Shown one piece after another: positions 51,703 through 64,000 of a stretch of 64,000 bases of DNA. Origin of the DNA: Pohlia nutans (lineage: Eukaryota; Streptophyta; Bryopsida; Bryales; Mniaceae); NCBI GenBank assembly GCA_022496805.1, contig CM040088.1, forward strand, positions 19,375,001 to 19,439,000, read 5' to 3'. The notes beneath the pieces are model-generated. The model saw nothing but the letters and a program-made list of their open reading frames with translations, did not search any database and had not been told where the DNA came from. Position 1 is the first letter of the stretch, and the number at the start of each line of letters is the position of its first letter. The position numbers and the translations under genes are program-made.

Positions 51703-54700
51703 ATGAGAATCTTCACCCTAGTGCTGTTTGGGTTGCTGCAAGTAGTAGCCTTGAATGGAGGTTTCCGTCTCGCTCTGGCCTTAAATGCCGAGGGCACAGC
51801 ATTGCTGACACTTAAAAAAGGACTCAAGTGGGAGGGCACTGCTGATCCTCTCTCGAATTGGCTTGCCACGGACAAGGACCCCTGCAGGTGGCCTGGAATT
51901 ACTTGCAACAACCTTACCCAAGTCACAGCGGTCTCCCTTCGTCAGGAAGGTCTTCAGGGACCCATTGCTCCGGAGCTTTTTACATTGACCCAACTGCAGG
52001 TGCTCGACCTCAGCAGTAATGGACTCTCTGGAGCTCTTCCCCCTCATATTGGCAACTTGACCAGTCTGCAACACCTGGATTTGAGTGCGAACCAACTGTC
52101 TGGAGCAATTCCGTTCTCTTTCTACAACCTCGTCAAGTTACTGGACGTTGATATTAGCAACAACGCATTTTCGGGGATGCTTCCCGGGGAGATTGGGCGA
52201 TTGTTTAATGTGCAGACACTAATCCTCAGTTTCAACTCCTTCTCAGGCTCTGTCCCCGGAGAGATAGGCCATCTTGTCAACCTGAAGCGGCTTGACCTCA
52301 GTTTCAACTCTTTCAACGGGCCGATTCCTTCTCAGCTTGGTGATTTAGTCAACATGGAGGAATTGCGTTTGAACGGCAATGGTCTCTCTGGCGAATTACC
52401 CGCATTTCATACCATGACCAGCCTCAGGAATATTGATGCAAGTGGCAACCAATTGACTGGAGCTCTCTCTCCCTTGTTGGCCTCCTTGGAAAGAGTCCAG
52501 CGCTTGGACTTGAGCAACAACTCTCTTTCTGGGGAGATTCCGGAAAAGCTTTGGACTCAAATGACATCTCTGGAGGAGCTGGTTCTTGGGAGTAACGATG
52601 CTTTGTCGGGCAACATCCCTAAAGGGATCTTTAACCTTGTGAACTTGACCACTCTGTCCCTCCGAGATTTGCGTCTCTCAGGCCCTATTCCAGAGGAAAT
52701 CACTCAATGCACTAAACTTGTGAACCTTGATCTTGGTGGTAATTTCTTCACGGGTACTATTCCAGCGTCCATAGGAAACCTGAAGAAGCTCGTAACTTTG
52801 AATCTTCCAAGTACGCACATTAATGGCTCGATCCCTCCTTCTCTTGGCCAGTGCGTCCACCTCCAGGTCAGTATGTGTACCAAGCCCATGTGAGTTGTGG
52901 TCACTGGAAACGCTTCAATATTGTATAGAAGCGCATATTTTTGCTTATGGAAGATTTATAAAGGCATAGATGTCACATAGGTGCGCTAATCTTGAAATTG
53001 AAGCTATGAAATTGAAATCTATTCTAGTTTTTCTTCAATCTTACTTATTTACAAGAAACGGAAATAATAGCAGTTCGTAGTTCACTCACGGCACCTACTA
53101 TCTTGCCTTCTTCATATTATGTAATGCACCTCAACTCCCTGGCGGTTCTGCCTGCACCGATGTGTTGAATACTTGGATCCATGTCAGGTCTCATTATTTC
53201 AGTCTTAAATTGCAAGCTCTGCTGGTGAGTTGGAGATTGACAATGTTCATTCTTGCAGGTACTAAACCTTGCATTCAACACCCTTACGGGTCCAATTCCT
53301 GATGAGCTGGCCATGTTGACAAACTTGGTGTCCATTTCTCTTGACAAAAACGAGCTGACAGGACCAGTTTCACCATGGATTGGCAAACTGCAAAACCTTT
53401 CGAGTCTTACCCTTTCAGTGAACCAGCTCAGTGGCATCATTCCACCGGAGATTGGGAACTGTTTGAGTCTGAAAACTTTGGGGCTTGAAGATAATCTCTT
53501 GACTGGATCCATCCCACCTGAGATTTGCAACGCAGTTAACCTGGAAATGGTCACTCTCGGGAGGAACATGCTGACGGGTGATATCAGCAATACGTTTCGA
53601 AGATGTACCAACCTCACACAGATAGACCTCACTTCCAACCGGTTGTCTGGTCCTCTTCCTTTATACCTTGATGAACTTCCCGGATTGGTTATGTTTGCAG
53701 TGGGGGCGAATCAATTTTCGGGAACCATACCAGATTCTTTGTGGAGCTCAGGGACCTTGCTTGAACTGCAACTGGCGAATAATAATCTCCACGGTGGTTT
53801 GTCACCATTTATCGGCAATAGTGCGTCATTGCAATATTTGGTCTTGGACAATAACCAGTTTGAAGGCCCAATCCCTGAGGAGATAGGAAACTTGACGAAT
53901 CTCTCTTTCTTTTCTGCGCAAGGTAATAATTTCAGTGGGGCAATTCCGGCTGGGCTTTGCAATTGTTTGCAACTGACCACCTTGAACCTTGGAAACAATT
54001 CTCTCACAGGGAGTATCCCCTCCCAGATAGGGGCTCTCGTCAACCTAGAGTATTTGGGACTTTCTCACAACCGTCTAACAGGGCAAATCCCTAGTGAAAT
54101 TTGCACAGATTTCCAGGTGGTCTCTATTCCTACTTCAAGTTTTCTGCAGCATCACGGAAAGTTGGACCTCTCGTGGAACGATTTGAGCGGTCAGATTCCA
54201 CCCGAACTTGGTGATTGTGCTGTGCTAGTTGACCTCATTCTATCAGGAAACCACTTCACAGGTTCTCTGCCTCGTGAGCTCGCTAAGCTGTCGAATTTAA
54301 CATCACTCGATGGTTCTTGTAACAATTTGACTGGCACCATCCCCACTGAATTTGGCGAGTCTCGTAAGCTTCAAGGTCTCAACCTGGCCTACAATCAACT
54401 CACAGGGACCATACCCTTGGCGTTCGGAAACATTAGCAGCCTGGTGCAGCTCAACCTAACAGGGAATCGATTGACAGGGTTGTTGCCTCCAGGTATTGGA
54501 AATCTGATTCAACTTTCTCACTTAGATGTCAGCAACAACCGCCTTTTTGGTGAAGTTCCAAACTCCATGGCTGGCATGGTCTCCATGGTTGATTTGGACT
54601 TGGGTGATAATCGGTTCAATGGAAGCATCGGTGGTGTCTTGTCCGAGAGCGTTATGTGGCATCAGTTTCGATCACTTAGCGTGAGAAACAATCTATTCAC

Positions 54701-56186
54701 CGGTAGCATCCCTTTTTCTGTCGGCAACTTCACTGAGCTATCATATCTGGATCTCAGCAACAATCACTTCTCTGGTAAAATTCCTACTGAACTCGGGAGC
54801 CTTAGGAAGCTTGTGCACGTCGATCTTTCGAACAATGATCTGCAAGGTGAGTTTCCTGCAGGTTTGTGCGACTTCAAGTCCCTTGTGTTCCTCAACATAT
54901 CCAGCAACAGGATTTCTGGACGCATTCCCAACAGTGGCATTTGCCAGAGACTCGATCCATCCTCAGTTCTTGGGAATGCAAGGCTTTGCGGGGAAGTAGT
55001 GAAAAGATGGTGTGCACCCACATCCGAAGGTGGTGGCAGGAATATCAGTACCGGAGCCATTGTGGGCATTGTGGTCGGATGCACGATTGTCGTTCTGAGT
55101 TTCGCTTGTTTCCTTTCGAGGTGCTGGTTGACAAGACGACGGCGTCGTGATGGAGTCCCGAAGGATGCTGAGACGATAAAGCTGAATATGATTTCAGATG
55201 CTGACACTTATACCACCATGAGCAAATTTAAAGAGCCCCTGAGCATCAACATTGCGATGTTTGAGAGGCCTTTGATGGCGCGTCTCACTTTGGCTGATAT
55301 ACTACATGCCACTAATAACTTTTGCAAAACGAATATCATAGGAGATGGCGGGTTTGGGACTGTGTACAAGGCAGTTCTATCTGATGGAAGAGTAGTAGCC
55401 ATAAAGAAGCTGGGCGCTTCCACCACCCAAGGAGACCGAGAGTTCTTGGCAGAGATGGAAACCTTGGGAAAGGTAAAGCACCAAAATCTGGTTCCTCTCT
55501 TAGGCTACTGCTCCTTTGCTGAGGAGAAATTGCTGGTATACGATTACATGGCGAATGGGAGCCTAGATCTCTGGCTACGGAATAGAGCTGACGCCCTGGA
55601 GGTTTTGGACTGGAGCAAACGCTTTAAGATTGCAATGGGGTCGGCAAGAGGAATCGCATTTCTGCATCATGGATTTATTCCTCATATTATCCACAGAGAC
55701 ATCAAAGCAAGCAACATATTGCTAGATGAGGATTTTGAGCCAAGGGTTGCGGATTTTGGATTGGCGAGATTGATCAGTGCTTACGAAACTCATGTGAGCA
55801 CTGCTATTGCCGGTACCTTTGGATACATCCCCCCAGAATATGGGCATTGCTGGAGGGCTACAACTCGTGGTGATGTGTACAGTTACGGGGTGATCCTCCT
55901 GGAGCTTCTGACAGGCAAGGAGCCAACCGGCAAAGAATTTGATAATATTCAGGGCGGCAACCTCGTTGGATGTGTACGACAGATGATCAAGGAGGGAAAT
56001 GGTCCTGAGGCCTTAGATCCTGTTTTAGCCAATGGGCCTTGGAAAAATACCATGTTAGCGGTGCTTCATATCGCCAACATGTGTACAGCTGAGGAGCCTG
56101 TTCGAAGACCGACAATGCAGCAGGTGGTACAGATGCTCAAGGATGTTGAATCTAGGTCCCAATTTTCAGCCTCGAGCATTTTGTAA
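51703..56186 (+). CDS. EMS1-like: LRR receptor-like kinase of the EMS1/EXS (MSP1) type
   Basis: Plasma-membrane receptor kinase; in flowering plants EMS1 binds the TPD1 peptide and specifies the anther tapetum. Exons 51703-52866 and 53259-56186 join at HLQ|VLN in phase 0 with GT-AG, giving 1363 residues (known members are about 1190-1290). Order: signal peptide ~1-27, paired Cys C61/C68 (DPCRWPGITC), roughly 30 LRRs of the LxGxIP type, transmembrane segment ~986-1006 (AIVGIVVGCTIVVLSFACFL), basic RRRRR stop, kinase ~1075-1350. Kinase motifs: GDGGFGTVYK, VAIKK, HRDIKASN (~1199), DFGLARLISA (~1220), GTFGYIPPEYG; an RD kinase likely to be active. SFLQHHGKLDLSWNDLSG and ETHVSTAIAGTFGYIPPEYG are EMS1-specific signatures. 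The start is the first in-frame ATG before a good signal peptide. Confidence 0.95.
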
Positions 56187-58991
56187 ATTTTGTGAGGTAT
56201 GTACACATACACAGCCCTCAGGACTGGCTTTTGCACGGTATTGACTACTAACAAATCTCAATGGCTTTTTAAGATTGAGTTGCATAATTACATGACTGAA
56301 TTCAAGCGTGCAACATCACATGCTGAAGGGCTTACTCTTGTTTGACATCAAGACTGTCAGTTTTCTTGCCTTCAAAACGGTGGATCGAAGTCTGTTTTTT
56401 CCTGCCTCACTCCGTGGACTGCTTTGCAGGAACAGCTGCTGAAGTCCATTTGGCTGCTCGGATTTTGTATTATTTGTAAGCAGGATACTCTGAAGTCACT
56501 GTTGTAGAAAGCACATAAATGATATGGAGCAGACATCAGTCTGGCCGAAAATGGTGAGTAATTGTTGGACGTGTAAGTGCTTTTGATACACTAATCCACA
56601 TCAATCAATTTAGAAACTTTCTCTCTAGCTTTGACACGAGCATTTGTATGGCAACAAGAAGAAACCCGACCTTAATATTTTTGAGGCTGAAGTGAATCAG
56701 GAGTCTGTTCTTTTCTAACGCATTCATTCAGCCAATTATGCCTTATAAACAATGTAGAGGGCCGGAGGCCAGTAATACTGGTAGCTACTACAACTCTGCT
56801 GGGAAATTCCTATCGGTATACAACTTTATGGTATAACTGGAGACCTGTTATTCTTTTGCAGAGTACTGTTATATCTTTCTCAACTCCAGTGACTACGTTA
56901 ACACGTTTGGGTAATGTCATTGCTCCTTCATGTTCAGGTATGCGCAATGGAAGACTTGTGATTCTGTAAGGTGGGGCCTGTGTTGAGGCCGCAATAATTA
57001 AGGCTATTCATATGCTGCAGAAGCGGATACAAGGTTCACATGTTTGAGGTATATCCAACACGATTATTATAGCAAGGTCTACCAAATGAATCAGTGTAGT
57101 CAGCTGATTTCCTTGAGGTACCTGCGATTTGTAAATTAGTGGCTCATTCGTGTTGATGGAACTCTTGGTTGTCCACGAATAATCTTTCCCTGGTTCAACA
57201 AGACGACCTCAACCAGAGGCAATTATTCTGTTACTGATTATATTTTTGGTCCTAATCTTTCTCTGTTTAATACAAATTGCAAGCATATTTAGCATGACAG
57301 ACATGCCCTACAGACATATGCGTGATTCTGTAACCGTTACAGTTGAGATATGGTGCAATAGTACAGTATCTCATGCACATATACACCCTGACCTCTTTAA
57401 ATTCATTCTCTAACATCACATCCTATGTACTCACTCAACCTTAGGGAAAGGGCCATTGATGGGCCGCTGGGTATAATGGCAAGGGTAGCTTGAATCTGAA
57501 TCACTGGTAGATTTCATTCACTGTAGCTAGGGTATTTGAAATGTAGTAGCGCTCTAGATTTGAGCTTCTTTTGGTGATATCTTGCCTATCACTAGAACAG
57601 ATGAAATTAAATTAAAAACTCTCTTAGGGCCAAGTTCTATGGGTGAAGTATCTCACTAAAAGACAAGTTTTTAGGGACTTTGAGGACCATGAACTTTCAT
57701 ATTTTAAATGAGGATTGGATAAAAAGTGGTGAATTTATCACGAAGTATGGAGGTTCTCAAACCCAAGACTTCATGGCAACCTTCCCTAACCAATCAAATT
57801 TGTTCATGTTTCACTTTACTTTACGTAAATCCATGGAGCATGCACGACTTCATGGTCGGGTATGAGACAAACCCAAGTTTCACTTTTCCCCTCCTCTTGC
57901 CTACTTCCATGGGGAACTTCTTGAACCCATGGAATGTGTCACGTACCCCCTTGTTACTCTGAATGCTTTGCCTTGGTGAAGCTTACTCGTGTGTATGAAT
58001 GATACTTCACTCCTCTAATGGCAACAAACACGACTTGCTAACACTGCACATGCTACGCACCCACAATGTTAGCTTCCAACTTGTCATGGGTCCATATGTA
58101 AAGCTTATGCATCAAAATATAAGCTCTTTTATTAGAATGATTTTTCTAAATGCTTATTATGTGTACTAGAATTAAAAAGGGTTCAATTTTGAAAAGAGGA
58201 CCTGAAGAGCTGTGATTTCTGTAAAACTAGACCTCTAACCATGACTATGTCTTTTGAATTGATTGACATATTTCTTTTATTTTATTTTTCACACATGAAA
58301 TCACATGTTAATGTTAAATCATAATTTTTTAGGAATTTTATTTATTTATAAATATATATCATGAAAGTAGTAAAAGAAATTTGTATCAAATACGAAATAC
58401 ACTCAAAAGATTTAGAATTTCAATATTGGTTTGTATCGGTATATGATAGTAAAAGAATATCATACTGTAGTACCATAGCAGGTTCGAAAAAAAAAATTCC
58501 GAAAAAAAAGACACAAAAAACTAGAAATTATGAAGACAAAGAATGAAAATAGAATAAATTATTTTTATCTATATTTTACTATTTCTAAGCTATTTTGGGT
58601 CATTTCGGGCTATTTTTAATCATTTTTTCTTGAAAACGAAAACCAATAAATTCATTTCTTGAGGAACGAACCTTATTTTTCAAATAATATTAAATATTCG
58701 TTAGCAGCGTGACGACCCTACTATGGTACTACAATAGTATAAATCAAAGTCCGGTATTATCATTTTGTGTTTAGAAAATCAATATGTTGAGGTTCTACAC
58801 AGTTTTTCTATTCTATAAACTTGAAATAGCAACAAAAAATTAAATCTCAATAGTTTTTCAAGATTTGAAATTATTGTACAAACTTGACTTCCTAAGTTTT
58901 ATTTTGTTGATTTTTCACTAATTTCACTAATTTCAAAATGATGATAGATTCCGATTGATATCCGGCAGTTCCAATGGATCATTCATATACC
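56187..58991. other. Receptor kinase 3' UTR and intergenic DNA
   Basis: The first few hundred bases after TAA (56184) are probably 3' UTR. Beyond this no coding region, bounded element or long repeat was recognised; 58130-58950 is strongly AT-rich. Confidence 0.4.
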
Positions 58992-59073
58992 GTGCTCATG
59001 CCGGAGTGGTTATCGGGCGTGACTAGAAATCATGTGGGCTCTGCCCGCGCAGGTTCGAATCCTGCTGAACACG
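58992..59073 (+). tRNA. tRNA-Ser (anticodon AGA)
   Basis: 82 nt that fold as a class II tRNA. Anticodon stem CGTGA/TCATG with loop CTAGAAA (AGA, reads TCT); long variable arm GGGC-TCT-GCCC; T arm GCAGG-TTCGAAT-CCTGC; D arm from GCCGGAGTGGTTATCGGGC. These also give the A and B box promoters of pol III (TGCCGGAGTGG; GGTTCGAATCC). Acceptor stem GTGCTCA/TGAACAC has one C-A mismatch (58995 with 59069). No intron; CCA is not encoded. Confidence 0.9.
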
Positions 59074-59081
59074 AGGTAGTC

Positions 59082-59088
59082 TTTTTTT
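59082..59088 (+). terminator. Pol III terminator of tRNA-Ser
   Basis: Run of seven T starting 9 bases after the tRNA 3' end, typical for pol III termination. Confidence 0.85.
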
Positions 59089-60522
59089 CTCGTCCTCGAT
59101 ATATAGCGGAGTTCTTTAAGCTACGTTTTATTTTGCTCTATCTATCCAGAGTAATTAAAAAATATAATAAAATCACTGTAATCCTAGTAGTGAATTAGTA
59201 TGGTAGACAATTTTGTTGTTACCGGTAGATTAGATCACGGATGCCACTAAGTAAGTAAATAGAATGTGTACGTTGTTACCTTAATTAGATCACGAATGAG
59301 TCAGAATGACACTAAATAGTTACGTATGTACAGAGATAAATAATTTCAAGAAAATGCTTTGGTTCCAAGAAGTTTAACGGCCTGGGAGCGAGTGTAACCG
59401 CCAGATCGAGGCTGGGGTTGTGAGTGACGATCCACGTAGTTAAACGGATCAATTAATCCAACGGTCCTCGTAAGCATGTAGTTACGTACGTTGTAAGCAC
59501 GGCAAAGACGACGTCCAGCCTTCAATTCCAATCGACTGATCGATCGATCGAGCTTCTTCCACTTCAATCAGTAATTCATGAGCCTACACAGAGCTTCAGC
59601 TTTCATTGTCTTCCGAGCATACCAGGATTCATGAATATATAATTTTGTGCATGCATGCAGCTTCTTGGACCATTCACTCTACATACATGCATTGATGTTG
59701 CTGATCAGCTCTGTGCATTGACGTCTGGACAGAAAAAACAGTAAGTTGAGTGCTGGCTTATGTATCATTCGAATTAAACGGAAATCTGAGTCAGATCGAT
59801 ATCTATTTATTGTGTTGTTCATTTTTAACGATTTGGAGTTATTTATCGTTAGTACTGCTGGAATTAATGAATTTCGGATCAACGAAGTTCATGAAGAAGC
59901 TATCAGCATTGTGAAGGTGGTGCAGAAGATCTCTTGATCGAGACTGTATTAATTATTATTGCACGAAGTGATATACATCCTGCACCTGAGTGGTAAGTGG
60001 GATAAATGAATTAGTTAATGCTCCAAAGTCCAAATCTACTACCGGTAGCTATGGACCGGTCATGATCGACACCTTGAGGACATCCATTTGCGATGGCTTT
60101 TATTTCTTGTAACATCAGTTGGAGGTTTATTAATAAACACAATGCATTGTACAGACAGTAATATTAATTACATCAATGAAAATCGTTGATAACGACTTAC
60201 TTAATGTCCTGTCAAAGGGCATTAGGAGTTAATCTCCGGCTTGGGTAATCAATGGAAGTCTCTGGCCTGGGCTGGGTCATGTGGAGGGCTTGGTTTAGAA
60301 TGAATTAGAGTCTGTCTGAAGTAAAGAACCCATTAATATTTCAAAGTCCAAGATTTAATTAGTGATTTTCATGTTCCCGAACTCGTGTGCGAGCTGGCCT
60401 CCGAACCCAAACTAGAATGAAAATGAATTTATGTGCTCCTGAAGGTGCTCAACATTAATTTGAAACTCGTGTGGTGCATGAATGCAGGGTAAAAGAAATT
60501 CAATTGATTGCAGCAGCACAGG
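59089..60522. other. Intergenic and upstream region of the phytocyanin gene
   Basis: No coding region recognised. A CGATCGATCGATCGA tract lies near 59538-59552. The promoter and 5' UTR of the gene starting at 60523 presumably lie in the last few hundred bases; no TATA box was assigned. Confidence 0.35.
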
Positions 60523-62515
<1,993 letters not shown>

Positions 62516-62873
62516 TAGAGTTCTAGTACCGTAGCTTGGTGTCGAACTTGAATTTCCACGTCGTATTCTTTGAAAGGTCCACGTCACCCTGAACCAATCA
62601 CAAGATGACATGTGGCACTTTCGAACAAAAAATAATTGATTTCTGCTGAATTTGGTTGTGACCTAGGGTAGTACAGTTCTAGTAGACAATCATGGGTGGC
62701 TAGCCTTCTGGTTGTAGAGTTTTAGTAGAGGTTTAATTGCCTGGTTGATGGCGTTGTTTTATGCAATGCAATGAGATATATGTTAAATTTAAGTTTTACG
62801 ATGTCAATGAATGAATCACTTGTGGATTGAGAAAAAAAATGAATCATAGCTTGCAAGATCGCCTTAACCCCTA
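62516..62873 (+). other. 3' flank of the phytocyanin gene
   Basis: Follows the TGA at 62513. Probably 3' UTR and flank. No further ORF or repeat recognised. Confidence 0.4.
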
Positions 62874-62877
62874 AAGG

Positions 62878-63086
62878 ACCAAGAAGCCCAAATTGGGCAT
62901 TGTGTTTTTTATAACAGTTTTGAATAGGTTCTATGTAGATTCCCTTTTAATCAAATTTGTTTGTCTTTTGATCAACATATGCAATGTTCTTCACTAAATT
63001 CACTAATATAAAATCTTGTCCTATCTGAATTATTGATTTTTCACAATATGATCAATTGATCTATGAATTCTTGGTCCTTTTAAGGG
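62878..63086. mobile_element. TTAA element family A, copy 5
   Basis: 209 bp; ends CCCCTAAAGGACCAAGAAGC and TTGGTCCTTTTAAGGG; TTAA on both sides (62874-62877, 63087-63090). The interior (GAATAGGTTCTATGTAGATTC, CACAATATGATCAATTGAT) matches copy 2 in the same orientation. Confidence 0.85.
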
Positions 63087-63090
63087 TTAA

Positions 63091-63575
63091 CAATGAGAGC
63101 ATTCTATTTACAAAAGTGATTGAGAAGAAAGATGGTGATTCAACGGATGTGGGTCCATATCTCTCTTTGTAGGCTTCTGTTTTCACCTTGTAGGATTCAC
63201 TAATTCCATTCATCAAGCCATCTTCATACTTACTGTTGCAAGCTTTGGGTTAACCTGGAGTTTCATTAATACAAGAAATGACAAGTTGAGTATGTGATTC
63301 TGCTATGTTTTGAAATAAGGATGTTGTGATTGCCCCAATCTAGAGTTCAAAAACTCCAGAGTCTATCAAATCCTAAACCAACCTGCTGTGGCTATCACAC
63401 AACTATTGGAGAAAAAGCTCACATCTAAAATGGACTCTGATCAAAATGCACTCAAGTAAATGGAAAGATGGAAGACCATGAAACAATTGCGGAAGCATTT
63501 GACAATTACTTAATTTTTACAAAGACGGCCACAATTATTTCTTCTTCTTGAAAGATAACAGCAGTTCAACTTGCA
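63091..63575. other. Intergenic, nothing recognised
   Basis: About 480 bp between two mobile elements; no coding frame or repeat recognised. Confidence 0.35.
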
Positions 63576-63578
63576 TAA

Positions 63579-63881
63579 GAGCATGGCCACCCATGCCCTC
63601 CCAGAGTCTCTCACACTCAAGAAGTAGATGAAAAGTGCCAAGGGCCCTTCAAAAATACCTCTTGACTCTCAATCCTAGCGTGTTAGAAATTGGGCCTTCA
63701 AATCACTATTTAGTTGACTATATCCTCACATTCTACTTGTGATTGGTCCATTGACTATTTGATGCGCACTTTTGATATGTGAGGGGCGTGCAAGGGTGGG
63801 GGAGTGTGAGTGCAAGGGCCCTTCAAATGTAGATGAATAATTTCAACGAGTTAGTCCTAGTGTGCATGGGTGGGAATGCTC
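63579..63881. mobile_element. Harbinger-like MITE, copy 5
   Basis: GAGCATGGCCACCCATGCCC at the left, GCATGGGTGGGAATGCTC at the right, TAA on both sides (63576-63578, 63882-63884). The 303-bp interior is closely like copy 2 at 12896-13179 (AATCCTAGCGTGTTA, CTTGTGATTGGTCCATTGAC). Confidence 0.85.
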
Positions 63882-64000
63882 TAATAATCATAACGCAGAC
63901 TTGTAGACCGTCATGAATAATGAATCTGTTGGAAATAGCTATGTTCCTCTCCAAACACTCCAAAGTACCCCTTCTCATAAAAAGACAAATATTTTTTGAT

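Overview
This is a nuclear window from a land plant. Five multi-domain or small protein genes and one tRNA gene can be read. The evidence for a plant is a phospholipase D of the beta class with a C2 domain, a receptor kinase of the EMS1 type, a GPI-anchored phytocyanin, spliceosomal introns, and Stowaway-, CACTA- and Harbinger-like elements. A tubulin tyrosine ligase-like gene of the TTLL9 (axonemal polyglutamylase) type suggests a lineage with flagellated sperm: a lycophyte, a fern, a bryophyte, or less likely a cycad or Ginkgo. The species cannot be named from the sequence. Exons are richer in GC; introns and intergenic DNA are AT-rich and full of small inverted-repeat elements.

Layout. At 111-17352 (+) lies a 14-exon PLD-beta gene, coding for about 1112 residues, whose 13 introns carry many nested MITEs and one apparent GC-AG splice pair. 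It converges on a TTLL9-like gene at 17890-22367 (-): 12 exons, about 434 residues, the last ten exons firm and the first two inferred. Divergent from that gene, across about 0.9 kb holding a duplicated 5' region, is an intronless 149-residue coiled-coil and Gln-rich protein of unknown function at 23304-23753 (+).

From 23.8 to 49.8 kb I see no protein gene. This stretch is a graveyard of non-autonomous elements. Several families have termini like CCCCTAAA...TTTAGGGG flanked by TTAA or a close variant. There is also an 894-bp perfect-architecture foldback, Harbinger-like elements with TWA target duplications, and a 1.9-kb element with long terminal inverted repeats and a CATA duplication. Copies in the window supply empty sites for one another, so part of the insertion order can be read directly.

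At 51703-56186 (+) lies an EMS1/MSP1-like LRR receptor kinase with two exons and 1363 residues. At 58992-59073 (+) is a tRNA-Ser(AGA) with a pol III terminator. At 60523-62515 (+) is a two-exon uclacyanin-like, GPI-anchored copper protein with an (AT)n tract just before exon 2.

The genes do not form an obvious pathway. PLD-beta acts in lipid signalling at membranes, TTLL9 on axonemal tubulin, EMS1 in peptide signalling during sporangium/anther development, and the uclacyanin at the cell surface. All splice junctions were derived by eye from reading frame, GT-AG signals and family motifs.
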